Positions 14,324 through 24,700 of a stretch of DNA of 44,101 nucleotides are shown here, in pieces. The translations under genes and the position numbers were made by a program. Numbering within the stretch: the stretch's first letter is position 1; every line of letters begins with the position of its first letter. The notes below the pieces were generated by a model. That model was given only the letters and a program-made list of their open reading frames with translations. It had not been told where the DNA came from and did no database searches. Origin of the DNA: a virus; the IMG/VR virus record IMGVR_UViG_3300037541_000077, positions 1 through 44,101 of that record, one strand, 5' to 3'.

Positions 14324-14865
14324 TGTTTTCTGAAAGTCATAAACCAACCAGTCCCAGGACCATCAACTTCCCAGCGTTTGAGCCAGTTAGCCCAGGAATA
14401 ACGAACTGACATACCACCAGCACCGACTTTTACATAGCCGCCGTTGGTATTATCTAATTCACCGTAGGGATCATGGAAGATGCCCTTAGCTCCGTCATCA
14501 CCAATCAACAGCATGTAATGACCACCACCTGTTGGGGCAGTTGCTGGACCGTGATGAAGGATGCCTGTTGCTACTGGGTAGCCCTGTTGAAGTTCAAACA
14601 GGAGCTTTTGTTTGGTTCCGGTGGTGTAAAACGTGGCAAGGATGCCGTATTGAGCACAGGCTTTAATCTGTGCGGTAGCTTGCGTTGTATCACCGTATTT
14701 AAGTACGGTCTTTAAGTATGTATCGTCAGCATTACTCCCTTTAAGAGCATCTGGTAGGAGGTACTTGATAGCCATAGCACATGTAGAGCTAAAGCACATC
14801 CGGCCTCCATGACCAGTTGCACTATCAGTTTGGGCGTAATACTGCTTCACCGGAAGCAGCACCAT
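14320..14865 (-). CDS. C39-family cysteine peptidase-like protein, putative endolysin
   Basis: 181 aa. Papain-like C39 fold: catalytic Cys within GRMCFSSTCAM (Cys24 or Cys29), His116 in GGGHYMLLIGDD, and Asp132 in FHDPYGE. No signal peptide. No lysozyme or amidase gene was seen elsewhere in the late region, so this protein is the best candidate for the cell-wall-degrading enzyme at lysis. It is flanked by two small membrane proteins (66 and 78 aa), a typical lysis cassette. Substrate not shown by the sequence; C39 proteins can also be protein-processing peptidases. Confidence 0.75.
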   Translation of the reverse strand: MVLLPVKQYYAQTDSATGHGGRMCFSSTCAMAIKYLLPDALKGSNADDTYLKTVLKYGDTTQATAQIKACAQYGILATFYTTGTKQKLLFELQQGYPVATGILHHGPATAPTGGGHYMLLIGDDGAKGIFHDPYGELDNTNGGYVKVGAGGMSVRYSWANWLKRWEVDGPGTGWFMTFRKQ

Positions 14866-14869
14866 AGCC

Positions 14870-15070
14870 TCAACCTTTGAAGATGTTCTTGATTTGGTTA
14901 AGCTTGTCGTCCTCTTTACGCAGAGGTTTCAAAGCGGCAATACCGCCAAGAATCAGTTGAACAACACTATTTGATTTGAGTTTAGATGCACCGATAACTT
15001 CAGAACCCAAAAACAGGGCAAAGAAAACGATGGTCTCGTAGGAGACTTTAAGGCCAAGAATGGTAAGCAT
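14870..15070 (-). CDS. Small membrane protein, possible holin
   Basis: 66 aa with a hydrophobic segment YETIVFFALFLGSEVIGAS near the N terminus, a second weaker hydrophobic stretch (VVQLILGGIAAL) and a charged Lys-rich tail (KPLRKEDDKLNQIKNIFKG). Size, topology and its place directly upstream of the C39 peptidase fit a holin, but no holin family can be named from sequence alone. Confidence 0.6.
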   Translation of the reverse strand: MLTILGLKVSYETIVFFALFLGSEVIGASKLKSNSVVQLILGGIAALKPLRKEDDKLNQIKNIFKG

Positions 15071-15075
15071 GATAA

Positions 15076-15627
15076 TTACAGAACGATTATGTCTTCACCG
15101 GCGCCGCCTAAAATGCCGCTACCAGTTACTGCAGTGTCAAAAGAAATAGTATCAATGATTGAATCAGAACCACCCAAATCGTTTTGAGGAACAACAACTT
15201 CCCACACGTTGAACTCAGAACCAGTGATATAAGCAGCAAGCTCATCAGTGGACTCTGTAGCCCTCAGGAGGGCCTCCTTTTCGTTGCTCAGGGTGCGTAC
15301 CTCAGAACGACGCTCAAGGACGCTCTGAGGGGCTTCACGGCCTGTCTCAGCAAATCGGGTGATATACCAATCAGACTGGCTAAGGAGGGTGCCAGCGGTT
15401 TGCTTGACCTGACCTACCCACTGTTCGACAAGTTGGGCATGGTCCTTAGGAATGCCTGCATCCCAATAGAACCTCTGGTCGTGGGGAATTGGGTCAGACT
15501 CTTCTGTAATGCCAATGGCTTCCCGCTCTTCAGGTGAAGCAAGACGAATCCAGTTGGCCGGATATTGAATGCCCTCGTGCTCAAAGGCTGCGTCAGGGCT
15601 AATTGGTTTTTCGTTCAGAATAAACAT
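15076..15627 (-). CDS. Tail-fibre-associated hypothetical protein
   Basis: 183 aa. N-terminal half MFILNEKPISPDAAFEHEGI followed by YPANWIRLASPEEREAIGIT and DPIPHDQRFYWD, resembling small proteins encoded next to tail fibres in cyanophages, often with fibre assembly domains. The middle is helical (NEKEALLRATESTDELAAYI). The last 40 residues are Gly/Ser/Asp-rich (GSGILGGAGEDIIVL), unlike the rest, and may be an added beta-rich tail. Position directly after the adhesin gene supports a role in fibre assembly or attachment. Confidence 0.65.
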   Translation of the reverse strand: MFILNEKPISPDAAFEHEGIQYPANWIRLASPEEREAIGITEESDPIPHDQRFYWDAGIPKDHAQLVEQWVGQVKQTAGTLLSQSDWYITRFAETGREAPQSVLERRSEVRTLSNEKEALLRATESTDELAAYITGSEFNVWEVVVPQNDLGGSDSIIDTISFDTAVTGSGILGGAGEDIIVL

Positions 15628-15700
15628 AATGTTTCGTATTAACGAGGGGTGCGGCCATCGGGAAGTGCGTAGGGCATAAGTCTAGGTCCGTAAATGAAGG

Positions 15701-18700
15701 TTAGCGAGCGCGGGAATACTTAACGGGCGCCTCCGCAAATGCTGCATATAGGATCTGAGCGCCACTGGTGTTCCAAGTGGTATTCGCCGTACGCAGTTTA
15801 AACCCGTTTGAAAGTATATCGCACGGCGTAAATGAACGATAATCGCTCTCTGCGTTTGAAAGATTTGGGAAAAGATTTAAACCGGCAACGTTGTAGGTAT
15901 CCCTAGCGGTATCAAAAATAATCCAGCTTTCACCTGCAACATTTTGCTTCATAAGTATCCACCTCGGCCTAAACCCCGTGAACACAAACGGCCCATCGCT
16001 CGATCCATTGCCCGTATAACTTCCAAAGGCGCTAAAACCAGCCACAGGGGCGAAGCAGTAGGCGACGCAGTCAATACCTGATCCGTAGAACGACTGACTC
16101 ATGGTGAAAACGGTTGATGTCGAATCAACACCGCCAAACGGAACCTGTGCTGTTGTGAAGGCTGCAGTGGTAAACGTCAGACGGCCATCTTTGGCGTTGC
16201 TTATGCCGCCGTGATAGATGTCCCAGTTGTAGGTCGCATTACGCGACTTCATGATGATCAACTTCGGTTGGGCATTTAATCCGTGACCGATTGTGGCGTT
16301 ACCACTGGATGAGTTTGTACTCCACGTCACCACGCTGCAGCCATTGGTAGCCGATGCCCTGACTTGGCTGCTGATGCTGCCGCTGGTGTTGGTGACCGTG
16401 CTCGATCCGCAGTCCCAGGTCCAGGCGGCGTAAGTGTCATTGTTATTGTTTTGCCCCGCATAGCTGCCCAAATCAAAGCCGTTGCTATTAAATGCAGTGA
16501 CGCCACTTTGTGTGTCTTCGGCTTGTGTAGCGTTAGAAACAAGTCGCTTTGTAGTGCCTCTGACAATATCAAAAAGGCCGTGGTCAGCAGCGATTGACCG
16601 ACCTTTGATCCACACCAGATCCGGACTGAACGCCAATCCTGTGATGCTGCGGCTGCTTCCATTCCCTGTGTAGAGCTTCACATCCATCGCGGTATTGCCT
16701 TGGAGGATGGTCGGCTCTGGGAGATTATGCGAGCACAGTGCTTTGTAGCCTGAGGGGGCGGTGTAGGCGAAGGGGCGTTGGCCTGCATTTAGAGATAGAA
16801 CGCTTGAATTAATGCCAATAAGTGCTGGCGTAACATACTTTGTAGATGCCAAAGTGATGCTTGGTGACGTACCGGCAGACGGCGACCCAGAGATCCAAGT
16901 ATTGTTTTTGGCAAACCAGATTTTGTTGTCTTTGATGGCAACACCAATCACATCACCGTTGGAAGTCCACGATGTCAAACCAGTAGTCACTGTTCCGTAA
17001 TTAGACACTGAACCAACGTTGCTATAGCTAATTCCAGCAGTTTGATTTGCAAAGCTATTACCAATAACATACAAATTATTTAAGGAGCTTGCGAAAACCC
17101 CCTGATCAAGCAAAGACACAGCGGCAAACTGTCCGTATGTTGCTTGAGTGACTTCAAAATACCAGCCAGTTGATGTACTGGTGTCAATTCCAAAGGTGCC
17201 CCCAACAAAGTTGTAAGCGCTAGATCCGGACGGTCCCGTGAAATCAAGATTGCCGTTGCTCAAAGACCCCGCACCAACTTGGATGTTCAGCGGATTCAAC
17301 GTTGCATAGTTCCCCCTTACCTCACCCCCCGCACCGGTGTCCGTGCCATAGCCTGTGGGTGAATCGACGAGCGAATCGTTGCCCGCAGCAATCGTGGGGT
17401 TTTGAGTAGAACTAGGCGGGTTGAAACCACCTGTGTATTTGGTATTCTGGTAAATCCTGTAGTCTGAAACATAACCGTTGATGAACTGACCCGTGTAGCT
17501 TCCGATTCCTCCCCCGATGGAAGTTGTTGAGCCCATTGTGCCAGTGGTGCCAACCGTCTTGGTTGTTTGCAAGACACCGTTGAGATAACTCTTGAAAACA
17601 CCACCACCTTCATGGACAAAAGCAAAATGATTCCACGAGCCGGTATTGATCGTTTGTGTGATCAAGCCGGGGACAAACGTGCCACCAAGGTCAACGTAGA
17701 AGTCGTTGGAACCAGTTCCAGTAGCAGCAGCTTCTCTGTAAGCAATAGTCTGGTTGTTGGCCCCGTTAAGACAAAAATGACCGTGGTTACCGGACTGCGT
17801 CCCCGCTTTATACCACCAGAATTCAACTGTATAGGCGCTGCTTACGCTTACAGAGGATAAATCTACAGTTAAGCGAGAGGCGCCGTCAAAATAACCACTG
17901 CTGCCGTAGAACTTGGACTGAGCTGTAGAAGTAATGGTGCCTGTCCTTGTCAGGCTCTTAGCACTACCACTCCCCTTAATTGTTGCGCTTTCATCCGTGA
18001 ATGTCGTGCCATTATTTGCCCCATCCATTGCAACAGCAAGAACAATAGATGCACTACTAGTATCTGTTCTTGTGCCAGCTCCCTTTGTTGTGCCGTAGGT
18101 GTCGGTGGTGTTGTAAATCGGCAGCGCACCAGACGCAGACGCAACGGACGTGGGACCACCTGTAATTATTGAAAGGTTGTTCACCGTCCACGTATTCCCA
18201 TTCCCACTAGTGTCCGTCCCTAATGCGGCGGTGGTTGCGTTATTGGAGAAGTTAAGCTTGAAGCCGTTGGTGCCGTAGCTGCCGGTGAAAGCCTTGGGTA
18301 TGAGCTGGCCGGTAATGGCGTCGGTTTCGGTGAAATAGCTGGGGTCGTAGGCGTATCCGTCGCAGAAGTGTACGTCGGCTAGGTAGCCGTCTGCATAGCC
18401 ATTGCCCGCGCCTATTCTGTGCTCGGACGTATTGTTAATGTCGCGGCCAACAGAGGATGTGCTTATCGTATTAGTATTAGTGGAAAAATTTGTTTCGCGA
18501 ACTCCGTTGATGTAGATTTGTGCTCGATCGGCTTGAGTGGAATTTGCAAGATCAAAATAAAATAAGAGATGAAACCATGCTCCATAGTCTCTAAATACTC
18601 TGGTTGTGATTAAATCAAGAGGAACAGTTGCGCCAGACTGAGTAAAAAATTCAATCTGATAAGGACTTCCCACTGAGCCGCTGCGAATTATGAGACCGGT

Positions 18701-18928
18701 GTTTCCACTATTGGCTGTAAAAACAGAAAAAATGTTATTAGCAAGACCTGCTCCAAGCTTGACCCAGCACGAAAAGGTCCACTTGTTTCGGTCGCCAGCA
18801 GACCCGGGAGTGCGGTTGAGGTAGGCCGAGTCAACGCTGCCGTTGAACCTGAGGCTTCTGGAGATCTGATAGCCAACTGGTGCTGCTGAATTTAGCAACA
18901 GTGGATTAGTATTTGCTGGTACTGTCAT
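15701..18928 (-). CDS. Large LamG/SPRY adhesin-like structural protein
   Basis: 1075 aa. Order seen: LamG/concanavalin-like domain (about 25-240; WTFSCWVKLG, AQIYINGVRETNF), second LamG (about 300-510; YTVEFWWYKAG, WNHFAFVHEGG, KSYLNGVL), SPRY-like domain (about 570-750; GWYFEVTQATYGQFAAVSL, IGVAIKDNKIWFA), then two repeats of a type found in cyanophage structural proteins (TGNGSSRSITGLAFSPDLVW and LNAQPKLIIMKSRN). These carbohydrate-binding-type folds suggest host surface recognition. It shares one base with the tail fibre stop (TGATG). The gene looks more GC-rich than the fibre gene, suggesting modular acquisition. Confidence 0.8.
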   Translation of the reverse strand: MTVPANTNPLLLNSAAPVGYQISRSLRFNGSVDSAYLNRTPGSAGDRNKWTFSCWVKLGAGLANNIFSVFTANSGNTGLIIRSGSVGSPYQIEFFTQSGATVPLDLITTRVFRDYGAWFHLLFYFDLANSTQADRAQIYINGVRETNFSTNTNTISTSSVGRDINNTSEHRIGAGNGYADGYLADVHFCDGYAYDPSYFTETDAITGQLIPKAFTGSYGTNGFKLNFSNNATTAALGTDTSGNGNTWTVNNLSIITGGPTSVASASGALPIYNTTDTYGTTKGAGTRTDTSSASIVLAVAMDGANNGTTFTDESATIKGSGSAKSLTRTGTITSTAQSKFYGSSGYFDGASRLTVDLSSVSVSSAYTVEFWWYKAGTQSGNHGHFCLNGANNQTIAYREAAATGTGSNDFYVDLGGTFVPGLITQTINTGSWNHFAFVHEGGGVFKSYLNGVLQTTKTVGTTGTMGSTTSIGGGIGSYTGQFINGYVSDYRIYQNTKYTGGFNPPSSTQNPTIAAGNDSLVDSPTGYGTDTGAGGEVRGNYATLNPLNIQVGAGSLSNGNLDFTGPSGSSAYNFVGGTFGIDTSTSTGWYFEVTQATYGQFAAVSLLDQGVFASSLNNLYVIGNSFANQTAGISYSNVGSVSNYGTVTTGLTSWTSNGDVIGVAIKDNKIWFAKNNTWISGSPSAGTSPSITLASTKYVTPALIGINSSVLSLNAGQRPFAYTAPSGYKALCSHNLPEPTILQGNTAMDVKLYTGNGSSRSITGLAFSPDLVWIKGRSIAADHGLFDIVRGTTKRLVSNATQAEDTQSGVTAFNSNGFDLGSYAGQNNNNDTYAAWTWDCGSSTVTNTSGSISSQVRASATNGCSVVTWSTNSSSGNATIGHGLNAQPKLIIMKSRNATYNWDIYHGGISNAKDGRLTFTTAAFTTAQVPFGGVDSTSTVFTMSQSFYGSGIDCVAYCFAPVAGFSAFGSYTGNGSSDGPFVFTGFRPRWILMKQNVAGESWIIFDTARDTYNVAGLNLFPNLSNAESDYRSFTPCDILSNGFKLRTANTTWNTSGAQILYAAFAEAPVKYSRAR

Positions 18929-21720
18929 CAGGAAACGTTGGTAAGGAGTTGAGCGGTGATGCGACTAGCACTTTCCACGTAATAGACCAACGTAGACACA
19001 CTACTAAGGGCTGTGCTCATGGTCGGAGTACCACCAGAGAACTTCCAGTTCGACCCATAAGCAACAGTATAAGCTGTACCAGAACCCTGAGTAATAACAA
19101 TTGAACCAGACTGACCAGCAGTGAGGTTGGTAGGATTGGCAAGGGTAATGCTATGAGCAAGGGTTAGACTGAAATTATTGGCTGTTGCAAAGTTAGGGGT
19201 AACAGTAGTTGCCGAAGTCAGCGCAGAAACCGTACCTCGTTGTGCAGCGGTGAAGCTTTGAACAACGTCCGTCTTAGCGGTGTCAGCGTCATAACCTTGA
19301 ACAGTGACGCCAATGTCTCCCGACACAAGGGCTGAATACCAAGCAAGAGTACCTGTACCATTGGTTCCAAGTAATTGGCCGTTGGTACCGTCAGCATTGG
19401 GGAGGGTCCAAGTGATATTACTAGCTACTGTTCCAGGTGCTCTAAAGGCTACCCAGTTATTACCGTGACCAGTGGCTTCACCAAACTTTAACAGTAGTTG
19501 GTTATCCAGTATGGTATTGCTGCTCAGCGAAACATCACCAGTGCTGCTACCAATAGTCCGATTAAGAACATCAAGGTTCCCACCCAGTTGCGGAGTCAGG
19601 TCAGATGCCAAATCAAACGCAATAGAACCAGACGGAATAGTAACGTAACCAATCTGTTGATCAACGGTCAGCGTATCACCAAGCTTAAACTTACCATTAT
19701 GATCAGTAATAGCAGCCCAGATTTTACCATTGTTAAGCTCAACAACTTGGTTAGCTTCAATAGGTACACCACCATTCTCGGGAAGGGCGGTATAGTTGGT
19801 ACCAGAACCCACATACTCCATCGTATGACCGCTAGAAGCAATCATCGAACGAAGATAGAAGGAGACAGGTGAACTGGCAGCTACTGAACCATTAAGGCCA
19901 AGGTTGTTCGATTTATTAGCAGGATCAGGACGACTAATGGTTACAGTCCAGCCAGCACCAGCTGCTGTAGCAGACAGAATTGGATAGGTATTACCACCAA
20001 TGTCAACAAGCATATTGCTTTGAGGACGAGTAGCAGTACCGTGCCAAGGAGAGCCAGGAGTTGGAGCACCAATGGTAAAGGTAATAGAACCACTATTGGC
20101 AAGAGCAGTTGTGGTTGCTGTAAAGATAGCATTTGTAGAACGACCATCAGCAATCAACGAATACCGACCAAAGTCAGTGGTGCTTGCTGCCAAATTAGCT
20201 TGACCACCATTACGACATTTGATGTGATAATGGGTAAAGAAGGAGTAGCTAGAGGTAGCTTGACAGTAACCGTTATTGGTAACTAGGATACCAGGGCCAT
20301 CAAGACCCACATGGGTGTAGCTATCACATACTATCGACCGAAGTGGTGAAGATGCGTCAACCGTACTTCCATCAATAAGGATACCACCACCCGTCATTGC
20401 CGAATCGGTATCACCACCAGCACCACCAGCAGGGGTATGAGGATTCAAGCTGCTGTTATTAATCTCCGAATCAGAGAAGTTAGTACAATTCTGAATATAA
20501 GGAGACTTATAAATCATTGCCCCAGGATAGAACGAGAAGTTCCAACCTTGGTTCTCAGGTAGACCGTAGGTAGCACCACTATCAATAGTACTGTTACCAC
20601 GTGTACCACTTGCCTTCACACCTGTAAGGGTAAGGCCAGCAATATAAGTACCACTATTTACACGGAACAGGCTGTTTGTTTCAGTAGCAGCAGTGGGGTG
20701 AACAATACAACTACGAAGAGCTTGGCCAATAATCGACACATCCTTTTTGGTAATGTCAATTGGAGCAACCTCTTGGTACACACCAGGAGCTACAATAACT
20801 ACACTACCATCACCGTAGGTAGCATCTGCATTAATCTGGTTAATAGCAGCTTTAATGGTTTGCTTTGGAGAACTAATGCGGTGACCGTCGTTGGCATTGT
20901 TACCATTAACAGAGTCAACATAGACAACCTTGGGCAGGTTGGTAAAGGTACCACCAGAAGCAATACCTAACCATGAAGCACCATTCCAAATAGAAAGAGT
21001 CAGGTTTGGATCATTTTGAAGCCAAGTCTTACCAATTTGCCAGTTAGAACCAGCAGGCGTAGTAGACTGAACAATTGTATCAAAACGAGTAGATGCAGCT
21101 AAAGCTGTAAAAAGATTGTTATCAGCAGCAGCAGGAGAACCAGCGTTCTGTTCTGTTTCAGTGATAATATCTACATCTTTAATTCGATCAAAGTCAATGG
21201 AGTTGGCTCCAATACCAATAACAATTTGTCCAGATGCTGGAGAGTTATCGGTAATTGTAATACCATCAGTAGCAGTAATATCCGTGGTAAGAGCAGTATC
21301 AATTTTAGCATCAATCCGCCCATCAGTTGCAGCAGTGGTAGCAACCTGAGTATCAGAACTTACCCAGGTTTCATCACTATGGATGGTTTGTGTTTCTTTA
21401 TCCCAGGTATTGTTTTGAATTTCCTGAACAGCATAGTTATTCTGCAGGAAGTCATCATTTAGATCCTGTGCTCTAATGGCGGAACCAGCAAAGAATGTAG
21501 CTTTCAAATTATCGGTATTAGTGCGCCGATAAATACGAATAGCTGCACCATTTGCCGGTGCCGTATTAAAGAGAACAGTTGTAGCGTTGGCAAGGGTATA
21601 TGCAGTTGTATCGGTGCCATTAAGACTTACCTTAATGTCATCCTCATCAATGTATTGGAATGTAAGAGCATAGGAAGTGGTTGAACCATTCCCTGTGTAA
21701 GTGTTTTCAGTTACAGCCAT
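18928..21720 (-). CDS. Tail fibre protein (T7 gp17-like N terminus)
   Basis: 930 aa. The first 130 residues (NTYTGNGSTTSYALTFQYID, IYRRTNTDNLKATFFAGSAI, LNDDFLQNNYAVQE) match the T7 gp17 N-terminal domain that joins the fibre to the tail. After a linker, residues about 270-520 look like a right-handed beta-helix (VYVDSVNGNNANDG, QTIKAAINQI, VVIVAPGVYQE), typical of host-binding or polysaccharide-degrading fibres. The C-terminal region is Gly/Thr/Ser-rich repeat-like. It is followed immediately by the LamG/SPRY adhesin, so two receptor-binding proteins are probable. Confidence 0.92.
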   Translation of the reverse strand: MAVTENTYTGNGSTTSYALTFQYIDEDDIKVSLNGTDTTAYTLANATTVLFNTAPANGAAIRIYRRTNTDNLKATFFAGSAIRAQDLNDDFLQNNYAVQEIQNNTWDKETQTIHSDETWVSSDTQVATTAATDGRIDAKIDTALTTDITATDGITITDNSPASGQIVIGIGANSIDFDRIKDVDIITETEQNAGSPAAADNNLFTALAASTRFDTIVQSTTPAGSNWQIGKTWLQNDPNLTLSIWNGASWLGIASGGTFTNLPKVVYVDSVNGNNANDGHRISSPKQTIKAAINQINADATYGDGSVVIVAPGVYQEVAPIDITKKDVSIIGQALRSCIVHPTAATETNSLFRVNSGTYIAGLTLTGVKASGTRGNSTIDSGATYGLPENQGWNFSFYPGAMIYKSPYIQNCTNFSDSEINNSSLNPHTPAGGAGGDTDSAMTGGGILIDGSTVDASSPLRSIVCDSYTHVGLDGPGILVTNNGYCQATSSYSFFTHYHIKCRNGGQANLAASTTDFGRYSLIADGRSTNAIFTATTTALANSGSITFTIGAPTPGSPWHGTATRPQSNMLVDIGGNTYPILSATAAGAGWTVTISRPDPANKSNNLGLNGSVAASSPVSFYLRSMIASSGHTMEYVGSGTNYTALPENGGVPIEANQVVELNNGKIWAAITDHNGKFKLGDTLTVDQQIGYVTIPSGSIAFDLASDLTPQLGGNLDVLNRTIGSSTGDVSLSSNTILDNQLLLKFGEATGHGNNWVAFRAPGTVASNITWTLPNADGTNGQLLGTNGTGTLAWYSALVSGDIGVTVQGYDADTAKTDVVQSFTAAQRGTVSALTSATTVTPNFATANNFSLTLAHSITLANPTNLTAGQSGSIVITQGSGTAYTVAYGSNWKFSGGTPTMSTALSSVSTLVYYVESASRITAQLLTNVS

Positions 21721-21755
21721 TTACGCTAGGTAAGAAAAGGAATGGGTGGATTAAT

Positions 21756-24700
21756 CTACTTGTTCTGCCATTGCAACAGGGGAACCCCACGTTGCTGATA
21801 GGCTTTATCTAGACCTTGTTCGTATTGACGACGCATCACTTCTTCACGATTGCTAAGTTGTACTTCAGCCATACGCTTAGAACGATCCAAAGCCACATCA
21901 ATCTGACGATACAGGTTCATCCATTGATTAGGATCAATACGAGATCCAGCTCCTCGTTCAGTCTTAATTGAATCACGCCACACTTGAGCATCAGTACCCT
22001 GCATGATTCGCTTCAACTCATTCTTAAAGTAACCTTGCTGACCCATCAAAGAGAACAGCTCAGAACGTTCTTTAGGAGTGTACTCAACACCTTTGGTGCT
22101 TTTGTTAAAGCTAGGACGTGAATCATACTCAATATCCAGCAGGAATTGACGTTCAGCTGATTGACCCTCATACACCTTCATAGGAGACACAGCATTCCAT
22201 GCCCGTACAAAGAAGTTTTCAGGGTAACCAACTTTAGTACCATCAATCCAGTCATGTTTATCAGGCAGTGCACCTTTAGAATCCACAACATCCAAGAACT
22301 TGTTACGGTTACGAAGAAGTTGAGTAAACTCCATATCCAACTCACGAAGAGACGGTGCCATAAGGCGACCAAGCTCATTACGTGCACCAGATAGAGGAGC
22401 AAGGGAACTAGCAAAGGACGCAGCCCAACGGTTCAATGCAGCAGGATTACCAGCCAGAACATCGTTCATAGGCTCAATACCAGCAAGCATAGATTTGTTG
22501 GTTAGGTTACCACTAATGATAAATCCAAGTTTGTTAATGTTGGTTTCCAGGTCAGCTTCGGTAATGGAATCAAAGTTATCCATCACGTCAGCAGTCAGTG
22601 CTAAGAAGTCAGAGATAGGACCAAGGCCATCATAACTGTACCACTTACCATCCCAACCTTTGTACGTACGAGGTTTCCAACCAAGCTCTTGACGAACACG
22701 GTTACGTTCTTTATCATAATGACCATTGCCACGCAGACCGCCATTGAGGAACATAGCACCAGCAGTCATCATAGTGATGGTGCCAACAGCCTTACGTCCA
22801 CGTACCTCAGCACGAAGGGTGTTGAAGGTATCCATCATATTCTCATCAACGGGAAGACCACGCTTAGTAAGAATAGACTCAACCTCATCAACAGTAAAGT
22901 TGCTGAGTGGTTTGTAGGCAATCTCGTTGTACTCTTTAGCAAAGATAGAAATAGGACTGTGCTTATTAGCCATATCCAGAATGTTCACACTCGTGCGTGG
23001 AAACATCAGGAAGGGTTTCATAGCAGGATACTGGTCAATAAGACGGGACAAACCATCAACAGCAGGGCTGTCCAGGTTCATAGCAATCTCACGGCTAGCA
23101 TAATCAACAGCTTTATTTGTAATCATCCCGGAGGAATCAAACATCTCGTTGTATTGATCATCCAAAGCTTTTTTAATACCATCAGCATCAAGCTTCCTGC
23201 CACCATCAATGAACTTATCATAGATACGTCCACGTACTTCAGCGTTGGCAATCATAGCCCGTGCGAAACCATCCAATGCCGTCATAGCATTAGGACCAAA
23301 CCGAAGCCACGGATTATTGGACATATCGTTGAGAGCTTCAGCCTTATGGTACAGAGCCATAGGACCTTCGTTACCTCGTTGTTGAGAAGCCATAGCATAC
23401 GAATGGAGAATATCCATTGTATTCTCATTCTTCTTCACAAGGTCATCACGCATGATGTACCCAACAGAAGTAGGATCTGTTGCAGCTTTACGATACACAT
23501 CAGTCATGTGTGTCAAACCTTTTTGGAAGGTATCGGCAAAGGCTGAGTATTGATACCACCCACGCTTCAGGGTTTTAACATCACCACCAACGATAGCACC
23601 ACCAAGCACGGTGATAGGTTTCTCAAGCAACAGAGCTGCGTTAGCAAACCCAGCTTTCAAAGGAGTAGACACAGACGTAAGAACAGAGTTGTAGATATTA
23701 CTCCACATACCCTGCACAATAACGTTAGGCATCTCAGGATTACCATCAACAAAGAACTTGGGGAACCAGTCCCCCAGGCTTTGATCGACATACCTGTTCA
23801 GCTTAGCCATAGTATCAATGTTACCGTCAGTAAACTCCCAAGCCATTTGAAGAGGCTTAAGGTATTCAGGACGTTCCTTTGATACTTGACGCAGTGTATC
23901 AGCAGTACGCTTAGCACGGTCAATGATTTCTTGGTCAGTAGCTTTCTTGGTTTCGTTGAAGCTATCAACCATTCGTTGTACCTTATCGTAATCTTTCTCA
24001 TTAAGATGAGCATAGATCTGTTTAAGGCTATTCAAACCTTGACCACGCAGTTGCTTGGCTCTACCCTGTACAACAGTAAGGTATTCAATCTTATCAAGGA
24101 TCTGTTCCTGAGCACGTTCAATAGCACCTGTACCATCCATAAGACGTGCACCTTCAGCAAGATCAGAGACCTGACCAGCCAGTGAAGTAGCAAGATAGCC
24201 TTGTACACGAACAGTATCAAGGTTGATGTATTCATCACGCAAGGTGCGAAGAGCTTGCAGAGAGCCAGCAAAAGCAATGTCACCCTTAGTACCAACAGAA
24301 AGCCGTTCAGTACCATCAACAGTATCAGAGAACTCTTTAAAGACCTTCCTCATTTCCTCTACATCCATACGAGGATCTAGAAGAACTTTACTAAGGTTAT
24401 CTCCTTCTGCAACTACATCTTTATAAGTAATGGTAGCTTCGTCGCCAAGCATTACTTTGTACTTACCGGCAGAGTCAAAGGCTTGCTTCAGTGCGTCATC
24501 AACTTCATCAAACGTAGCAGGATCAGAAGTCCGAAGAACATACTTAGCTGCAGGTTCAGAAAGGAAGTTACGAAGTCTACCGTACACAGTACCATAGTTA
24601 TTAGCGATACGCACTTGATCAATACCAGCACCTACAACTCCCATGGAGTCTACACCACGTACACCTGCTTCATCAGAATCAAATACATCGTGGATACCAA

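Noticed and set aside
15638-15676. 12-codon ORF between the adhesin and the 183-aa gene
   Set aside because: Too short and without any supporting feature.
22689-23546. 285-aa plus-strand frame inside the gp16-like gene
   Set aside because: Antisense shadow of a long real gene without ribosome site or known motif.
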